From: Thermodesulfobacteriota bacterium
Lineage (GTDB): Bacteria > Desulfobacterota_D > UBA1144 > Nemesobacterales > CSP1-2
Assembly: GCA_036397855.1 (NCBI GenBank)
Contig: DASWID010000114.1
Coordinates: forward strand, 1 to 34,304
Direction of reading: 5' to 3'
DNA length: 34,304 nucleotides
Shown: piece by piece, positions 16,654 to 25,693 of the stretch
How the letters are laid out: the number at the start of each line of letters is the position of its first letter
Numbering within the stretch: the stretch's first letter is position 1
Notes under the pieces: generated by a model
Told to the model about the DNA's origin: nothing
Seen by the model: the letters and a program-made list of their open reading frames with translations, nothing else
Databases searched by the model: none
Program-made: the position numbers and the translations under genes

Positions 16654-17799
16654 CTAACCCCTAGGAACAGTATTACTTACATCCGATAATTTTAAAATCT
16701 CAACTGCCCTTTTAATTTGTACGTCAGCATGTTCATCATCTTCAACAATGATATCAGGCGTTACACCAACATCGCTGATTGATCGTCCACTTGGGGCATA
16801 AAATTTCGCAGTTGTGAGCTTGAGCCCTGAACCATCATCGAGTTGAATGATTGTTTGTACAGAACCCTTTCCGAATGTTTTAGACCCGACAATTGTCGCT
16901 CTATTGCTATCCTGTAGTGCCTCTGCAACTACCTCAGATGCACTTGCACTACCCTTATTTACTAGAACAACCAGTGAAAGATCCCGTTTTGATTCTCCTT
17001 TTGTCGCATAGTATTCCTTAGACTGATCCGATGTTCTTCCCCTCACACTAACAATCAGTCCCTTATCAATGAACTCATCCGTTATCTTTATGGCCTCATC
17101 AAGCAAACCGCCTGGATTGTTTCTCAAATCCAACACGAGCCCACGAAGACTCCCTCCATTGTCGAGTTCTAATTTTGACAATGCATCCGTTAATTCATCG
17201 GACACATTTTCCTGAAACTGAGAAACCTTGATATATCCGATTCCGTCATCCAATAATTTATACCTAACACTCTTAATATGAATAACATCTCTAGTTAAGG
17301 TAATATCTCTAGACCCCTCGCCCTCTCTCGTAAGAGTAATCGTCACATTGCTACCCTTTGGCCCCCTAAGCAATTTCACAGCATCATAAACTACCATGCC
17401 CCGGGTTGATTTACCATCTATTTCAGTTATTAAGTCTCCAGGTTTAACTCCAGCGATGTCGGCAGGCGAACCTTCTATGGGCGATATAACCTTTAGCACT
17501 CCATTTTCTACGGCTACCTCCATCCCTACTCCTCCAAACTCGCCTGAGGTACCTATCTCTAGCTCTTTGTAACGCTCAGGGGAAAGATATGCAGAGTATG
17601 GATCAAGGGTCTTTAGCATTCCCTCGATTGCATTGTTAGTAAGTTCCTCTGAGTCGACTTTATCAACATAATTTCTCTCTATCAGATCTAGAACCTTTGT
17701 GAAGTTAGACAGTCCCTTATAAACACCTTCATCTTCCGGCGACGCACTTACGGGTGAAATAAGGACGAATAGCAAAATGATCGATAATAATCTCTTCAT
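16654..17799 (-). CDS. ctpA: C-terminal processing protease, S41 family
   Basis: The 381-residue periplasmic serine protease has a signal peptide (1-19, 'LLFVLISPVSA'), an N-terminal helical cap, a PDZ domain (about 83-165, 'GVGMEVAVENGVLKVISPIEG') and the S41 catalytic domain. The Ser-Lys dyad is S286 in 'GSASASEV' and K311 in 'TFGKGSVQ', 25 residues apart as in B. subtilis CtpB. It trims C-termini of envelope proteins; in several Gram-negatives CtpA degrades M23-type peptidoglycan hydrolases. It lies 13 bp before the YibQ-like gene and 33 bp after the transketolase pair. Confidence 0.94.
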   Translation of the reverse strand: MKRLLSIILLFVLISPVSASPEDEGVYKGLSNFTKVLDLIERNYVDKVDSEELTNNAIEGMLKTLDPYSAYLSPERYKELEIGTSGEFGGVGMEVAVENGVLKVISPIEGSPADIAGVKPGDLITEIDGKSTRGMVVYDAVKLLRGPKGSNVTITLTREGEGSRDITLTRDVIHIKSVRYKLLDDGIGYIKVSQFQENVSDELTDALSKLELDNGGSLRGLVLDLRNNPGGLLDEAIKITDEFIDKGLIVSVRGRTSDQSKEYYATKGESKRDLSLVVLVNKGSASASEVVAEALQDSNRATIVGSKTFGKGSVQTIIQLDDGSGLKLTTAKFYAPSGRSISDVGVTPDIIVEDDEHADVQIKRAVEILKLSDVSNTVPRG

Positions 17800-17832
17800 G
17801 ATATTAATTTATCAACTTAATTTTATAAGCCA

Positions 17833-18831
17833 TCAACCCACCGACTTCCTTTTAGAATTATACGCCAAAAGTTCATGAACAGCCAGGACTATATTCTTAG
17901 AATCGAGTCCAAAATACTCGAGGAGCTCGAGACCGTTACCGGAAGTACCAAATCTGTCTCTCATTCCAATTCTTTTCATAGGCGTTGGCGCGTGCTCACC
18001 GAGAACTTCTGCTACCGCTCCTCCCAACCCTCCGATTATATTGTGATCCTCAGCCGTCACAACAGCGCCAGTCTCGCCTGCAAGTTCCATTATAGTTTCG
18101 ATGTCGATAGGTTTTATTGACGAAACATTCACCACAAAAGCGTTTATCCCTTCTTTCTTTAAGAATTCCGCAGCCTCAAGTGCTTTCGACACCATTATCC
18201 CGGTTGCAAAAATAGCAACATGTTTTCCCTCCCTAAGAATCGGGGCCTTCCCAATCTCAAACTCGTATGTATCTTTAAAGATTGTTGGAAACTTGGCCCT
18301 GGCAAGTCTAACATAGGTTGGACCTTTTTTATCGATAATGGTTCTGATTACCTTCACTGTTTCAACGGCATCTGCAGGCACAATAACAGTCATATTCGGT
18401 AACACCCTCATTAGGGCAATATCCTCGAGTGCTTGATGCGTAGCCCCATCTTCACCAACCGTCAAACCAGCATGTGTTGCGACGATCTTCACATTCAAGT
18501 TTGGGAATGCGATTGATTGTCTAATATGTTCCCAAGCACGTCCTGTGGCAAAAACGGCAAAAGTACTAGCAAAGGGTATCTTGCCCGCAAGTGCAAAACC
18601 GGCTGCCGTTGCCATCATATCTTGCTCGGATACCCCCATCGTAAAAAACCTGCCGGGGAATTCATTACCAAATAAATTAGTCTTGGTCGAAACGGTTAGA
18701 TCAGCATCAAGAACAACTAGATCCCGGTAGCTCTTCCCAAGATCAACCAGTGTTCTACCATATGCCTCCCTGATATAGGCATTATCCTTAATTTCATTAA
18801 GCACAAAATCACTTAGTTCCGATCGGCTCAT
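17833..18831 (-). CDS. Transketolase, C-terminal subunit
   Basis: The 332-residue chain holds the pyrimidine-binding and C-terminal domains of a two-subunit transketolase. Visible are 'VVLDADLTVSTKTNLF', 'FPGRFFTMGVSEQDMMATAAG' (the catalytic Glu of the 'G.sEq.m...AaG' motif), 'THAGLTVGEDGATHQALEDIALMR' in pieces, and the terminal 'RIGMRDRFGTSG'. The start ATG overlaps the stop of the N-terminal subunit by four bases (ATGA), so the two are translated together. It transfers two-carbon ketol units in the pentose phosphate pathway and supplies erythrose 4-phosphate for the DAHP synthase. A DXS role is less likely, since DXS is a single long chain. Confidence 0.93.
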   Translation of the reverse strand: MSRSELSDFVLNEIKDNAYIREAYGRTLVDLGKSYRDLVVLDADLTVSTKTNLFGNEFPGRFFTMGVSEQDMMATAAGFALAGKIPFASTFAVFATGRAWEHIRQSIAFPNLNVKIVATHAGLTVGEDGATHQALEDIALMRVLPNMTVIVPADAVETVKVIRTIIDKKGPTYVRLARAKFPTIFKDTYEFEIGKAPILREGKHVAIFATGIMVSKALEAAEFLKKEGINAFVVNVSSIKPIDIETIMELAGETGAVVTAEDHNIIGGLGGAVAEVLGEHAPTPMKRIGMRDRFGTSGNGLELLEYFGLDSKNIVLAVHELLAYNSKRKSVG

Positions 18832-19664
18832 GCAGCCTCCCCTAATTCTTTTAGGGCTATATTGAGTTCTTCATCGCTTGGGGCAACGCCATGATATTGC
18901 CCCTTGTTTTCGAATATTGAAATACCTTTACCTTTAACAGTGTTAGCAATTATCACAAATGGTTTGCCCTTTACACTTTTCGACCTATCAAGCGCATTGA
19001 GGATACTCTTGATGTCATGCCCATCTTTGAGCTCCTCAACCTCCCAACCAAAAGCCCTCCATTTGTCCGGTACGGGCTCTATATCTTTAATTTTATCCAT
19101 AGCACCATCATTCTGAAACCTGTTTCTATCTACCAGTGCACATAAATTGTCGAGCCTTCGATAAGATGAACTGGTAATCGCTTCCCAAGTCGCCCCCTCC
19201 TGCAGCTCCCCATCACTTAGAAGTACGTACACTCTTATATCTCTATCGTCAATTTTTGCTGCTAAGGCTATACCGTTCGCCGCCGATAGACCATGTCCAA
19301 GAGAGCCCGTTGTTGCCTCGATCCCAATACTAAGGTCGTATTCGGGATGACCCTGCAGACGACTTCCAGGCTTTCTTAGGGTCATCAGCTCTTCTCGGGG
19401 GAAATAACCCGCATTAGCAAGGACTGCATAAAGTGCGGGTACCCCATGTCCTTTAGAAAGAATAAACCTGTCTCTATTACTCCACCTAGGATTATTTGGA
19501 TCGTGCCTCATGTGGGCGAAATAAAGAGAAACTAGAATCTCTACGGAAGATAGTGAACCGCCTGTGTGTCCAGACTTTGCTTTATGAAGTGCTCTCAGGA
19601 TATCAATTCTTACCCTTCTGGCAATTTCCTTAAGTGCAACAGGATCACTTGTTTTTTCCAACAT
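18828..19664 (-). CDS. Transketolase, N-terminal (thiamine diphosphate-binding) subunit
   Basis: The 278-residue chain has 'RIDILRALHKAKSGHTGGSLSSVE' (the phosphate-binding His region), 'DRFILSKGHGVPALYAVLA', 'TGSLGHGLSAANGIALAAK' and the thiamine diphosphate motif 'SDGELQEGATWEA' ending in 'DRNRFQNDG'. The usual GDG reads SDG and the closing NN reads RN. Together with the C-terminal subunit it equals one full transketolase, an arrangement seen in archaea and many bacteria. Ribosome-binding site AAAGGGGA precedes the ATG by 8 nt. A sigma-70-like promoter lies about 80 bp upstream. Confidence 0.94.
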   Translation of the reverse strand: MLEKTSDPVALKEIARRVRIDILRALHKAKSGHTGGSLSSVEILVSLYFAHMRHDPNNPRWSNRDRFILSKGHGVPALYAVLANAGYFPREELMTLRKPGSRLQGHPEYDLSIGIEATTGSLGHGLSAANGIALAAKIDDRDIRVYVLLSDGELQEGATWEAITSSSYRRLDNLCALVDRNRFQNDGAMDKIKDIEPVPDKWRAFGWEVEELKDGHDIKSILNALDRSKSVKGKPFVIIANTVKGKGISIFENKGQYHGVAPSDEELNIALKELGEAA

Positions 19665-19741
19665 TATATCAGTCCCCTTTAACCCTTCTCAGACCCGTTT
19701 TAAATTTTTGTCAAATTAAGAGTTGCGATTAAAATTTAAGT

Positions 19742-19771
19742 ATAATATAAACTTACATCTAAAGTTGTCAA
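19742..19771 (-). promoter_or_regulatory. Likely sigma-70 promoter of the transketolase genes
   Basis: On the minus strand TTGACA (19771-19766) is followed by an AT-rich block that offers TATATT at 16 nt or TATTAT at 18 nt, each five of six. The leader would be about 70 nt to ATG 19664. Which -10 hexamer is used cannot be decided by eye. Confidence 0.55.
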
Positions 19772-19879
19772 ACACACCAAGATTAGAGGTCGATTACTAT
19801 ACGATTCCTGACCTTACTTTCTTGAACTAACAATCAGAATAAGCTATTTTTATTCTCCGCTGGCACAGGTATTACCAAA

Positions 19880-20110
19880 ATGAGAAGGCTGATCTTAGCA
19901 ATTATAGATAAATTAATTGAAACTTATAATTACAGTGTGTTACAAATCTCAAAAGACTGGTTCATTCCGCTCAGGTTACTATATATTGGTGCGGCGATCA
20001 TAGTTTATATTTTTTCTATCCTCGTAATCATAGCTGTCGTGTTGATAGTTGTTTTAATCGTAATTCCATTATCGCTGTTTACAGAGAGAGAACCCAGAAC
20101 AAACCGATAG
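19880..20110 (+). CDS. Small membrane protein of unknown function
   Basis: The 76-residue protein has an amphipathic N-terminal helix (about 1-25) and one long, very hydrophobic segment at about 33-66 ('IGAAIIVYIFSILVIIAVVL' and beyond). That is enough for one long or two tight transmembrane helices, followed by a short charged tail 'TEREPRTNR'. Isoleucine and valine dominate. No family is recognised, and the ribosome-binding site is weak. It lies 73 bp before uppS on the same strand and could be the first gene of that operon. Confidence 0.45.
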   Translation: MRRLILAIIDKLIETYNYSVLQISKDWFIPLRLLYIGAAIIVYIFSILVIIAVVLIVVLIVIPLSLFTEREPRTNR

Positions 20111-20183
20111 GAACTTCTTTGAATTTAGTAATCCCAGGCGTTCTTTATTAGACTAATAATTAGACGTTAATATAAATTTAATT

Positions 20184-20936
20184 ATGAGAAAAAAACTCGA
20201 GTCCCATATAGATAAGGCAAATATCCCAGCACATATAGCGATAATAATGGACGGGAACGGTAGATGGGCTAACAGAAAGGGAATTGATCGAATTAGCGGC
20301 CACAGGGAAGGTATGAAATCTGTCCGATCGGTAGTCAAAGCTGCAAATGAATTAGGAATAAGATTGGTGACTCTATATGCGTTTTCAGAACAGAATTGGA
20401 AAAGACCTAAAGTTGAAGTCGACGCACTGATGGAACTTTTAAAACGATACCTTCTCAGAGAACGAAAGACGCTTGTTAAGAACGGAATTAGGTTAAATGC
20501 GATTGGACGATTATGGGAACTCCCCAAAGATGTATTTCTGGTTTTAATGGAAACAATAGAGATGACAAAAGAATGCAATTCTCTAATCTTAACACTTGCC
20601 TTAAGTTATGGAGGCAGAGAGGAAATCGTTGACGCGGTTAAAGAAATTATTTCCAGACGGAATATACTACCAGAGGATATAAATGAACAAAGCTTTTCCA
20701 CCTATCTATACACAGTTGATCTTCCTGAGCCCGATCTTCTCATTAGAACAAGCGGCGAGTTTAGGCTTTCTAACTTTCTTCTGTGGCAGCTTGCATATAC
20801 CGAAATATATTTTACTAAGACTCTGTGGCCTGATTTTAGAAAAAAACACCTGATAAAAGCCCTATTAAACTATCAAAGTCGAGAAAGAAGATTCGGACTC
20901 ACTAGCAACCAAACTGGAAAAAGGAAAGTCCCGTGA
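20184..20936 (+). CDS. uppS: Isoprenyl transferase (undecaprenyl diphosphate synthase)
   Basis: The 250-residue cis-prenyltransferase makes the C55 carrier lipid for cell-wall synthesis. 'HIAIIMDGNGRWANRKG' at 17-33 carries the catalytic D23, 'GHREGMKSVR' follows, then 'YAFSEQNWKRP' at 65-75. The C-terminal pyrophosphate-binding 'LLIRTSGEFRLSNFLLWQ' is at 185-202. The length is typical. The stop overlaps the GTG start of dxr by three bases. The usual neighbour cdsA is not present between them. Confidence 0.95.
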   Translation: MRKKLESHIDKANIPAHIAIIMDGNGRWANRKGIDRISGHREGMKSVRSVVKAANELGIRLVTLYAFSEQNWKRPKVEVDALMELLKRYLLRERKTLVKNGIRLNAIGRLWELPKDVFLVLMETIEMTKECNSLILTLALSYGGREEIVDAVKEIISRRNILPEDINEQSFSTYLYTVDLPEPDLLIRTSGEFRLSNFLLWQLAYTEIYFTKTLWPDFRKKHLIKALLNYQSRERRFGLTSNQTGKRKVP

Positions 20937-22102
20937 AAAACATATCAATCCTCGGTTCCACAGGCTCCATAGGCCGCCAAACACTAGAAGTCATATCAAG
21001 GTTTCCTGACAAATTTCGCGTCTTGGGACTAGCAGCGGGTAAGAATACATCCCTGCTTACGGAACAAATCCGCATTTTTAAACCCAAAGTAGTATCTGTC
21101 AAGGACAAGAATGAAGCAATTCGACTATCTAGAAAATTTCGTAATGAGTCGGTTGAATTTTATTACAGCGATTCTGGTGCTGAAACTATCGCAACACATC
21201 CACAAGTCGATCTAGTAGTCTCAGCCATGGTGGGGTCGTCCGGTCTTAAACCTACTCTAGCAGCGGTAGAATCATCAAAGAACATCGCACTTGCCAATAA
21301 AGAAGTGCTCGTAATGGCAGGAGGCTTATTAACAAAAAAGGCTGAGAGCAAAGGCGTCAAAATATTGCCTGTAGATAGTGAACACAGTGCGATATTCCAG
21401 GTATTAGACAGAACAAATAAGGAGCACGTGAAGAGAATCATTCTGACAGCATCAGGAGGACCATTACGTAAAACTCCCAAAAAATATTTCAAAGATGTAA
21501 CTCTTGAAAAGGCGCTGAATCACCCTACATGGAGAATGGGAAAGAAAATAACAATTGACTCGGCAACACTCATGAATAAGGGGTTTGAAGTAATTGAGGC
21601 TAAATGGCTCTTCGAAATCGAGCCTTCTAAGATCTCAGTATGGATTCATCCCCAGAGCATAGTTCACTCCATGGTAGAATACATCGATGGCTCGATAATA
21701 GCTCAATTGAGCTCGCCAGATATGAAGATTCCAATTTCATATGCCCTGTCCTACCCTGAAAGAATGCATATAAATGGCGAAGAAATATCACCAACCAACT
21801 TTAAGAAACTGACATTCGAGGATGTGAAATCCGACAAGTTTCCGGCACTCCAATTAGCCTATGAAGCCATAGAGGAGGGCGGCACGATGCCAGCTGTATT
21901 AAATGCGGCAAATGAAGTCGCGGTTGAATCTTTTCTCAATAATGAGTTAAAATTTATTGATATACTAAACATCGTAAAGCGTGTAATGTCTCTCCATACA
22001 AAACTTCCCGGCGATGACATCGATCAGATTCTTGAAGCTGACAACTGGGCAAGGATGACGGCATTATCACAAATTAGAAGAAAGGGAGAAAACAATAAAT
22101 GA
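20933..22102 (+). CDS. dxr: 1-deoxy-D-xylulose 5-phosphate reductoisomerase
   Basis: The 389-residue enzyme makes MEP from DXP, the committed step of the non-mevalonate isoprenoid pathway, so this organism builds its UppS substrates by that route. NADPH-binding 'ILGSTGSIGRQTLEVI' is at 5-20. Then come 'ALANKEVLVMAGG', the metal-site 'VDSEHSAIFQVL', 'TASGGPLR' and 'NHPTWRMGKKITIDSATLMN'. It starts at GTG 20933, overlapping uppS (GTGA), with AAAGGAAAG about 5 nt upstream. Its end overlaps the rseP start by four bases (ATGA), so uppS-dxr-rseP is one tightly coupled operon. Confidence 0.96.
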   Translation: MKNISILGSTGSIGRQTLEVISRFPDKFRVLGLAAGKNTSLLTEQIRIFKPKVVSVKDKNEAIRLSRKFRNESVEFYYSDSGAETIATHPQVDLVVSAMVGSSGLKPTLAAVESSKNIALANKEVLVMAGGLLTKKAESKGVKILPVDSEHSAIFQVLDRTNKEHVKRIILTASGGPLRKTPKKYFKDVTLEKALNHPTWRMGKKITIDSATLMNKGFEVIEAKWLFEIEPSKISVWIHPQSIVHSMVEYIDGSIIAQLSSPDMKIPISYALSYPERMHINGEEISPTNFKKLTFEDVKSDKFPALQLAYEAIEEGGTMPAVLNAANEVAVESFLNNELKFIDILNIVKRVMSLHTKLPGDDIDQILEADNWARMTALSQIRRKGENNK

Positions 22103-23697
22103 CATTATTAGCGTTCATCTTTGTAATAGGAATTTTGGTATTCATACATGAACTCGGGCATTTTCTTGTAGCAAAATGGAAGGGAGTCAGGGTAGAAAAA
22201 TTCTCGTTGGGTTTTGGCAAAAAACTACTGGGTTTCAGGGCTGGTGAAACTGAGTACCTTATTTCACTGCTACCACTCGGAGGTTATGTAAAGCTGTATG
22301 GAGAAGGAGGAGAGGGAAATCACATCATTGAAGATGTGATACCGAACTCGAAAGCCGATAAAATAGGGTTCAAACCGGGCGATAAAATACTAAAAATTGA
22401 TGATATCGATTTGGCCTCTTTTCCCACTTGGAAAGAACTGGAAAACACTTTGAGGACTAATAATGAAAAGGAATATATAGTCGAAATTGAGAGGCAGGAC
22501 GAGAAAATAAAGATAAATTCCAAGGCCGAGAGCTTGGATGGTCTAAGAGTGTTTTCAGAAAAAGAGTATCCTAGGAGCTTTTCCAATAAATCGATAATCA
22601 GCAGATTAATGATTGTTGTTGCCGGTCCGTTCATGAACTTCCTTCTACCTTTTCTGTTTCTGCCAATTGTTTTTTTAATCGGTATCAGTGTTCCTGCCTA
22701 CCTCGAGAGCTCACCAGTCGTTGGATATGTTGAGCCTAATTCTGCTGCGAGTAAAGCGGGTTTCGAGAAGGGCGATGTTGTAAAAGAGGTAAATGGGAAG
22801 GCAATAGAAACATGGAGAGATCTGAACATAACATTCCAATCAAACCCTGATATCCCACTAAATGTCGCCGTCAATAGAAACGGGACTACGAAATCGATTG
22901 AATTCAAATCCTCACCGTCATCTCAGGGGGTAGTCGAAGTTGGTATTTCAGAACCACTTGAAGCCAAAATCGGAGAAGTACTAGAGGGCAGCCCAGCTTC
23001 ACAAAGTGGAGCATTACAAAAAGGAGACCAAATACTGGCTGTAAACGGTAACAAAATCACAGATTGGTATCAGATGTCTTCTATAATCAGAGATAGCGGA
23101 GACAAAGAGGTTACGCTTCTTGTTAAAAGGGGTGATAAACAGTTCAACGTGAGTCTCATCCCTAAAATCATAGAGGGGGGCACTTATCCCGCAATCGGAA
23201 TCACTCCCGAACGCGAGCAGATCCTTAAGAAGTACGGGTTTATTGATGCGATCATCGAAGGGATAAAAGAAGCGGCAAAACTTATATTTGAGGTTACTGT
23301 CCTTTTATTTTCCTTTCTTTACAAGCTTATCACCGGAAAAATATCCTTGGGAACCGCAGGCAAGAGTCTAGCAGGACCACTTCTCATAGCTAAGGTCTCG
23401 GGATCTGCTGCAGAAAGTGGCCTAGCATCACTCATGCAATTCACCGCATTTATAAGTATTAACCTTGCCATTATAAATCTGTTTCCTATACCAATGCTTG
23501 ACGGAGGGCATGTTCTATATCTAGCAATCGAGTCAATAAAGAGAAAACCCCTGAGTCAGAGGACCCTTGAAATAAGTCAACGTATTGGATTTACCCTTTT
23601 AATTTTCATAATGTTTGTAGCAATATTTAATGATATAACCAGGCTAAAGGGCTCAATTATTGAATCACTAAGCCGAGTACTTGAAGCGTTTCGTTAA
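22099..23697 (+). CDS. rseP: Site-2 intramembrane metalloprotease RseP, with three PDZ domains
   Basis: The 532-residue inner-membrane protease has the zinc motif HELGH at 17-21 in the first helix and the third ligand in 'PMLDGGHVLYLA' (465-476). A second helix spans about 167-198. PDZ-like domains lie at about 76-143 ('IIEDVIPNSKADKIGFKPGDKI'-type start), 205-270 ('VVGYVEPNSAASKAGFEKGD') and 288-355 ('AKIGEVLEGSPASQSGALQKGD'). E. coli RseP has two PDZ domains in about 450 residues, so this one carries an extra PDZ before the second helix. RseP cleaves anti-sigma factors and leftover signal peptides. No sigma-E or anti-sigma gene is in the window. Confidence 0.93.
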   Translation: MTLLAFIFVIGILVFIHELGHFLVAKWKGVRVEKFSLGFGKKLLGFRAGETEYLISLLPLGGYVKLYGEGGEGNHIIEDVIPNSKADKIGFKPGDKILKIDDIDLASFPTWKELENTLRTNNEKEYIVEIERQDEKIKINSKAESLDGLRVFSEKEYPRSFSNKSIISRLMIVVAGPFMNFLLPFLFLPIVFLIGISVPAYLESSPVVGYVEPNSAASKAGFEKGDVVKEVNGKAIETWRDLNITFQSNPDIPLNVAVNRNGTTKSIEFKSSPSSQGVVEVGISEPLEAKIGEVLEGSPASQSGALQKGDQILAVNGNKITDWYQMSSIIRDSGDKEVTLLVKRGDKQFNVSLIPKIIEGGTYPAIGITPEREQILKKYGFIDAIIEGIKEAAKLIFEVTVLLFSFLYKLITGKISLGTAGKSLAGPLLIAKVSGSAAESGLASLMQFTAFISINLAIINLFPIPMLDGGHVLYLAIESIKRKPLSQRTLEISQRIGFTLLIFIMFVAIFNDITRLKGSIIESLSRVLEAFR

Positions 23698-23746
23698 GCG
23701 TTAGCATTTTTGAGTATTGTCCAGATAACTGTATTGAAGCATAAAA

Positions 23747-24730
23747 ATGACTCATCATAGATTGGCCTCTGTTACAGAATTGCCTTACTCATATCTCTCT
23801 AATATATTCAAGGTCTTCAACATCAAAAGGACTGACCGAGTATCTACTCGTCCAACAAAAGAAGGGATATTGTTTCTTGCCCTCTCCATATTTGTAGGCG
23901 TTGCCGCCCTAAATACTGGCAACAACCTACTCTATTTAATTTTCGGCATGATGCTCAGCTTCATCGCCATATCCGGTTTTATGTCTATGATAAATCTATC
24001 CAGAATCGATGTTCAATCTGTAACCCCTCAGAACATTTTTGCCCTGACACCAATATCCTTTAAATTTTTTGTCACAAATAAGAAAACTTTATTGCCTTCT
24101 TATTCCATAACGGTTGAAGTCGAAAGAGAAAAGGGCTTCATACCCTATCTACCCGCTAAGCATACAAAAAAAGCGAACATGAGGTGTTTCTTCAAGCACA
24201 GAGGTTGGAACGAAATTCCCGACATATACATTTCAACAAGCTTCCCATTTGGATTCTTCAGGAAGAGAGTCTTAACAAAAACTGTCAAAGAAGAAGCTCT
24301 CGTATATCCTAAGATTGAAAAATTTGATATTGAAGAATCTATATTCGATCAATGGTATGATGAAAAACAATCCGTTAAAAGTGGATTAGGAAGTGACATA
24401 AGATCCATCAGAACATACCAATACGGGGATAACCCTAAATTAATTCACTGGAAATCCTCAGCGAAGATTGGCGAATTAATGATCAGAGAGCTGCATGATG
24501 ATGAATCGAAAAGCGCGCTAATTGAATTCAATCCGTCCGATGATAAAACAAAACTTGAAATTCAGATTACCAGAGCAGCCTCTTTATTACTAGAATTAGT
24601 TAAACACGAATATGAAGTCGAATTTATAGCTCCAAACATAAAATTCTCAAGCTCTGAGATTAGAATATCTCCAAGACCGGTTTTGAGATACCTCGCCCTT
24701 TACAATGTTGTACAACGTTCTCACGCCTGA
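23747..24730 (+). CDS. DUF58 domain membrane protein
   Basis: The 327-residue protein has two membrane helices near the N-terminus (about 41-58 and 61-84, around 'GNNLLYLIFGMML') and a C-terminal DUF58 domain with the signature 'SDIRSIRTYQYGDNPKLIHW' then 'KSSAKIGELMIRE' (about 220-252). DUF58 proteins usually sit beside a MoxR AAA+ ATPase and transglutaminase or vWA genes. None of these is here, so it is detached from its typical partners. The role is unknown; the fold is related to von Willebrand A domains. It lies 49 bp after rseP and may share its transcript. It ends 5 bp from a convergent gene. Confidence 0.85.
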   Translation: MTHHRLASVTELPYSYLSNIFKVFNIKRTDRVSTRPTKEGILFLALSIFVGVAALNTGNNLLYLIFGMMLSFIAISGFMSMINLSRIDVQSVTPQNIFALTPISFKFFVTNKKTLLPSYSITVEVEREKGFIPYLPAKHTKKANMRCFFKHRGWNEIPDIYISTSFPFGFFRKRVLTKTVKEEALVYPKIEKFDIEESIFDQWYDEKQSVKSGLGSDIRSIRTYQYGDNPKLIHWKSSAKIGELMIRELHDDESKSALIEFNPSDDKTKLEIQITRAASLLLELVKHEYEVEFIAPNIKFSSSEIRISPRPVLRYLALYNVVQRSHA

Positions 24731-24735
24731 CCCCG

Positions 24736-25455
24736 TTATGTCAGAGTCTCCCCTGGTTTAAGCTCGATAATCTCGATGTCTCTAATGTCCTTCGTTAGCT
24801 CCCTAAGCTCCGCAGGGGTCCCCGTTAAAATAGGGAATGTAGCGTAGTGAATAGGGATTACATACCTGGGCGAAAGGAAACGACAGGCATAGGATGCTTC
24901 GACCGGCGACATTGTGAACCAATCCCCAATTGGCAACATAACCAGTTCCGGGTTGTATATTTCAGCGATCAACTTCATGTCGCTGAAAATACAAGTGTCT
25001 CCAGCGTGATAAATCTTAAACCCATTCTCAAATTCAATTACGTATCCCGCAGGCTCCCCGGCATAGATGAGATTGCCATGTTCGTCCACTATTCCACTGC
25101 TGTGCTGGGCGTGGGTCATTGTAAATTTAATCCCGTCAACCGTTTGAGTGCCGCCCTTATTCATTCCAGAACAGTTTTCTACACCCTTGGACTCCATCCA
25201 GTGGCCGATTTCCCAGATTGCCACCACAGTTGGTTTATGCTCCTTTGCTATTCCCACTGCGTCGCTCATATGGTCAAAGTGACCGTGTGTGATTGCCATT
25301 ATGTCCAGCCTGTCAAATTTCTTAAGACCCTCCGGACAAGCAGGGTTCCCCTGTACCCACGGATCGATCAATATGATCTTCCCCTTTGAGGACCTTATTT
25401 TGAACGTAGAATGACCCAAGTAAGTAATTTCAACATCTCGGTTTAACTTTTTCAT
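24736..25455 (-). CDS. UPF0173-type metal-dependent hydrolase (metallo-beta-lactamase fold)
   Basis: From the ATG at 25455 the protein has 239 residues. I chose it over the ATG two codons upstream because GTGGAG lies only 2 nt before that one but 8 nt before this. 'ITYLGHSTFKI' opens the fold. The metal motif HxHxDH is H57-G-H59-F-D61-H62. 'THAQHSSG', 'YHAGDTCIFSDM' and 'YVIPIHYATFPIL' supply the remaining ligands. The pattern matches UPF0173 (YtkL-like) hydrolases, of unknown substrate. It stands alone on this strand. Confidence 0.9.
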   Translation of the reverse strand: MKKLNRDVEITYLGHSTFKIRSSKGKIILIDPWVQGNPACPEGLKKFDRLDIMAITHGHFDHMSDAVGIAKEHKPTVVAIWEIGHWMESKGVENCSGMNKGGTQTVDGIKFTMTHAQHSSGIVDEHGNLIYAGEPAGYVIEFENGFKIYHAGDTCIFSDMKLIAEIYNPELVMLPIGDWFTMSPVEASYACRFLSPRYVIPIHYATFPILTGTPAELRELTKDIRDIEIIELKPGETLT

Positions 25456-25556
25456 TTTCATATCTCCACGGATAAATTTGATATTAGAGTATTAAAATTA
25501 TCCACATTGAATGAGACAATGCAACTGTAGTCAAAAATATTTCAGATAGTAAATAA

Positions 25557-25577
25557 CCCCGTGGCAGATCCTCGGGG
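25557..25577. repeat. GC-rich palindrome, left copy
   Basis: CCCCGTGG, a 5-nt loop CAGAT, then CCTCGGGG: an 8-bp stem with one mismatch in AT-rich surroundings. It shares its first arm exactly with the palindrome at 25706-25726. Confidence 0.65.
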
Positions 25578-25693
25578 CATTAAAAGATTAAAAACTAGCT
25601 GCTTGTTGTAACGCTTATGATCATACACCACATTTTTAGTTTTTTTAACTTGGCTAATACTGAAATTCTAAAATCGCTATTGCCCGCAGGACA

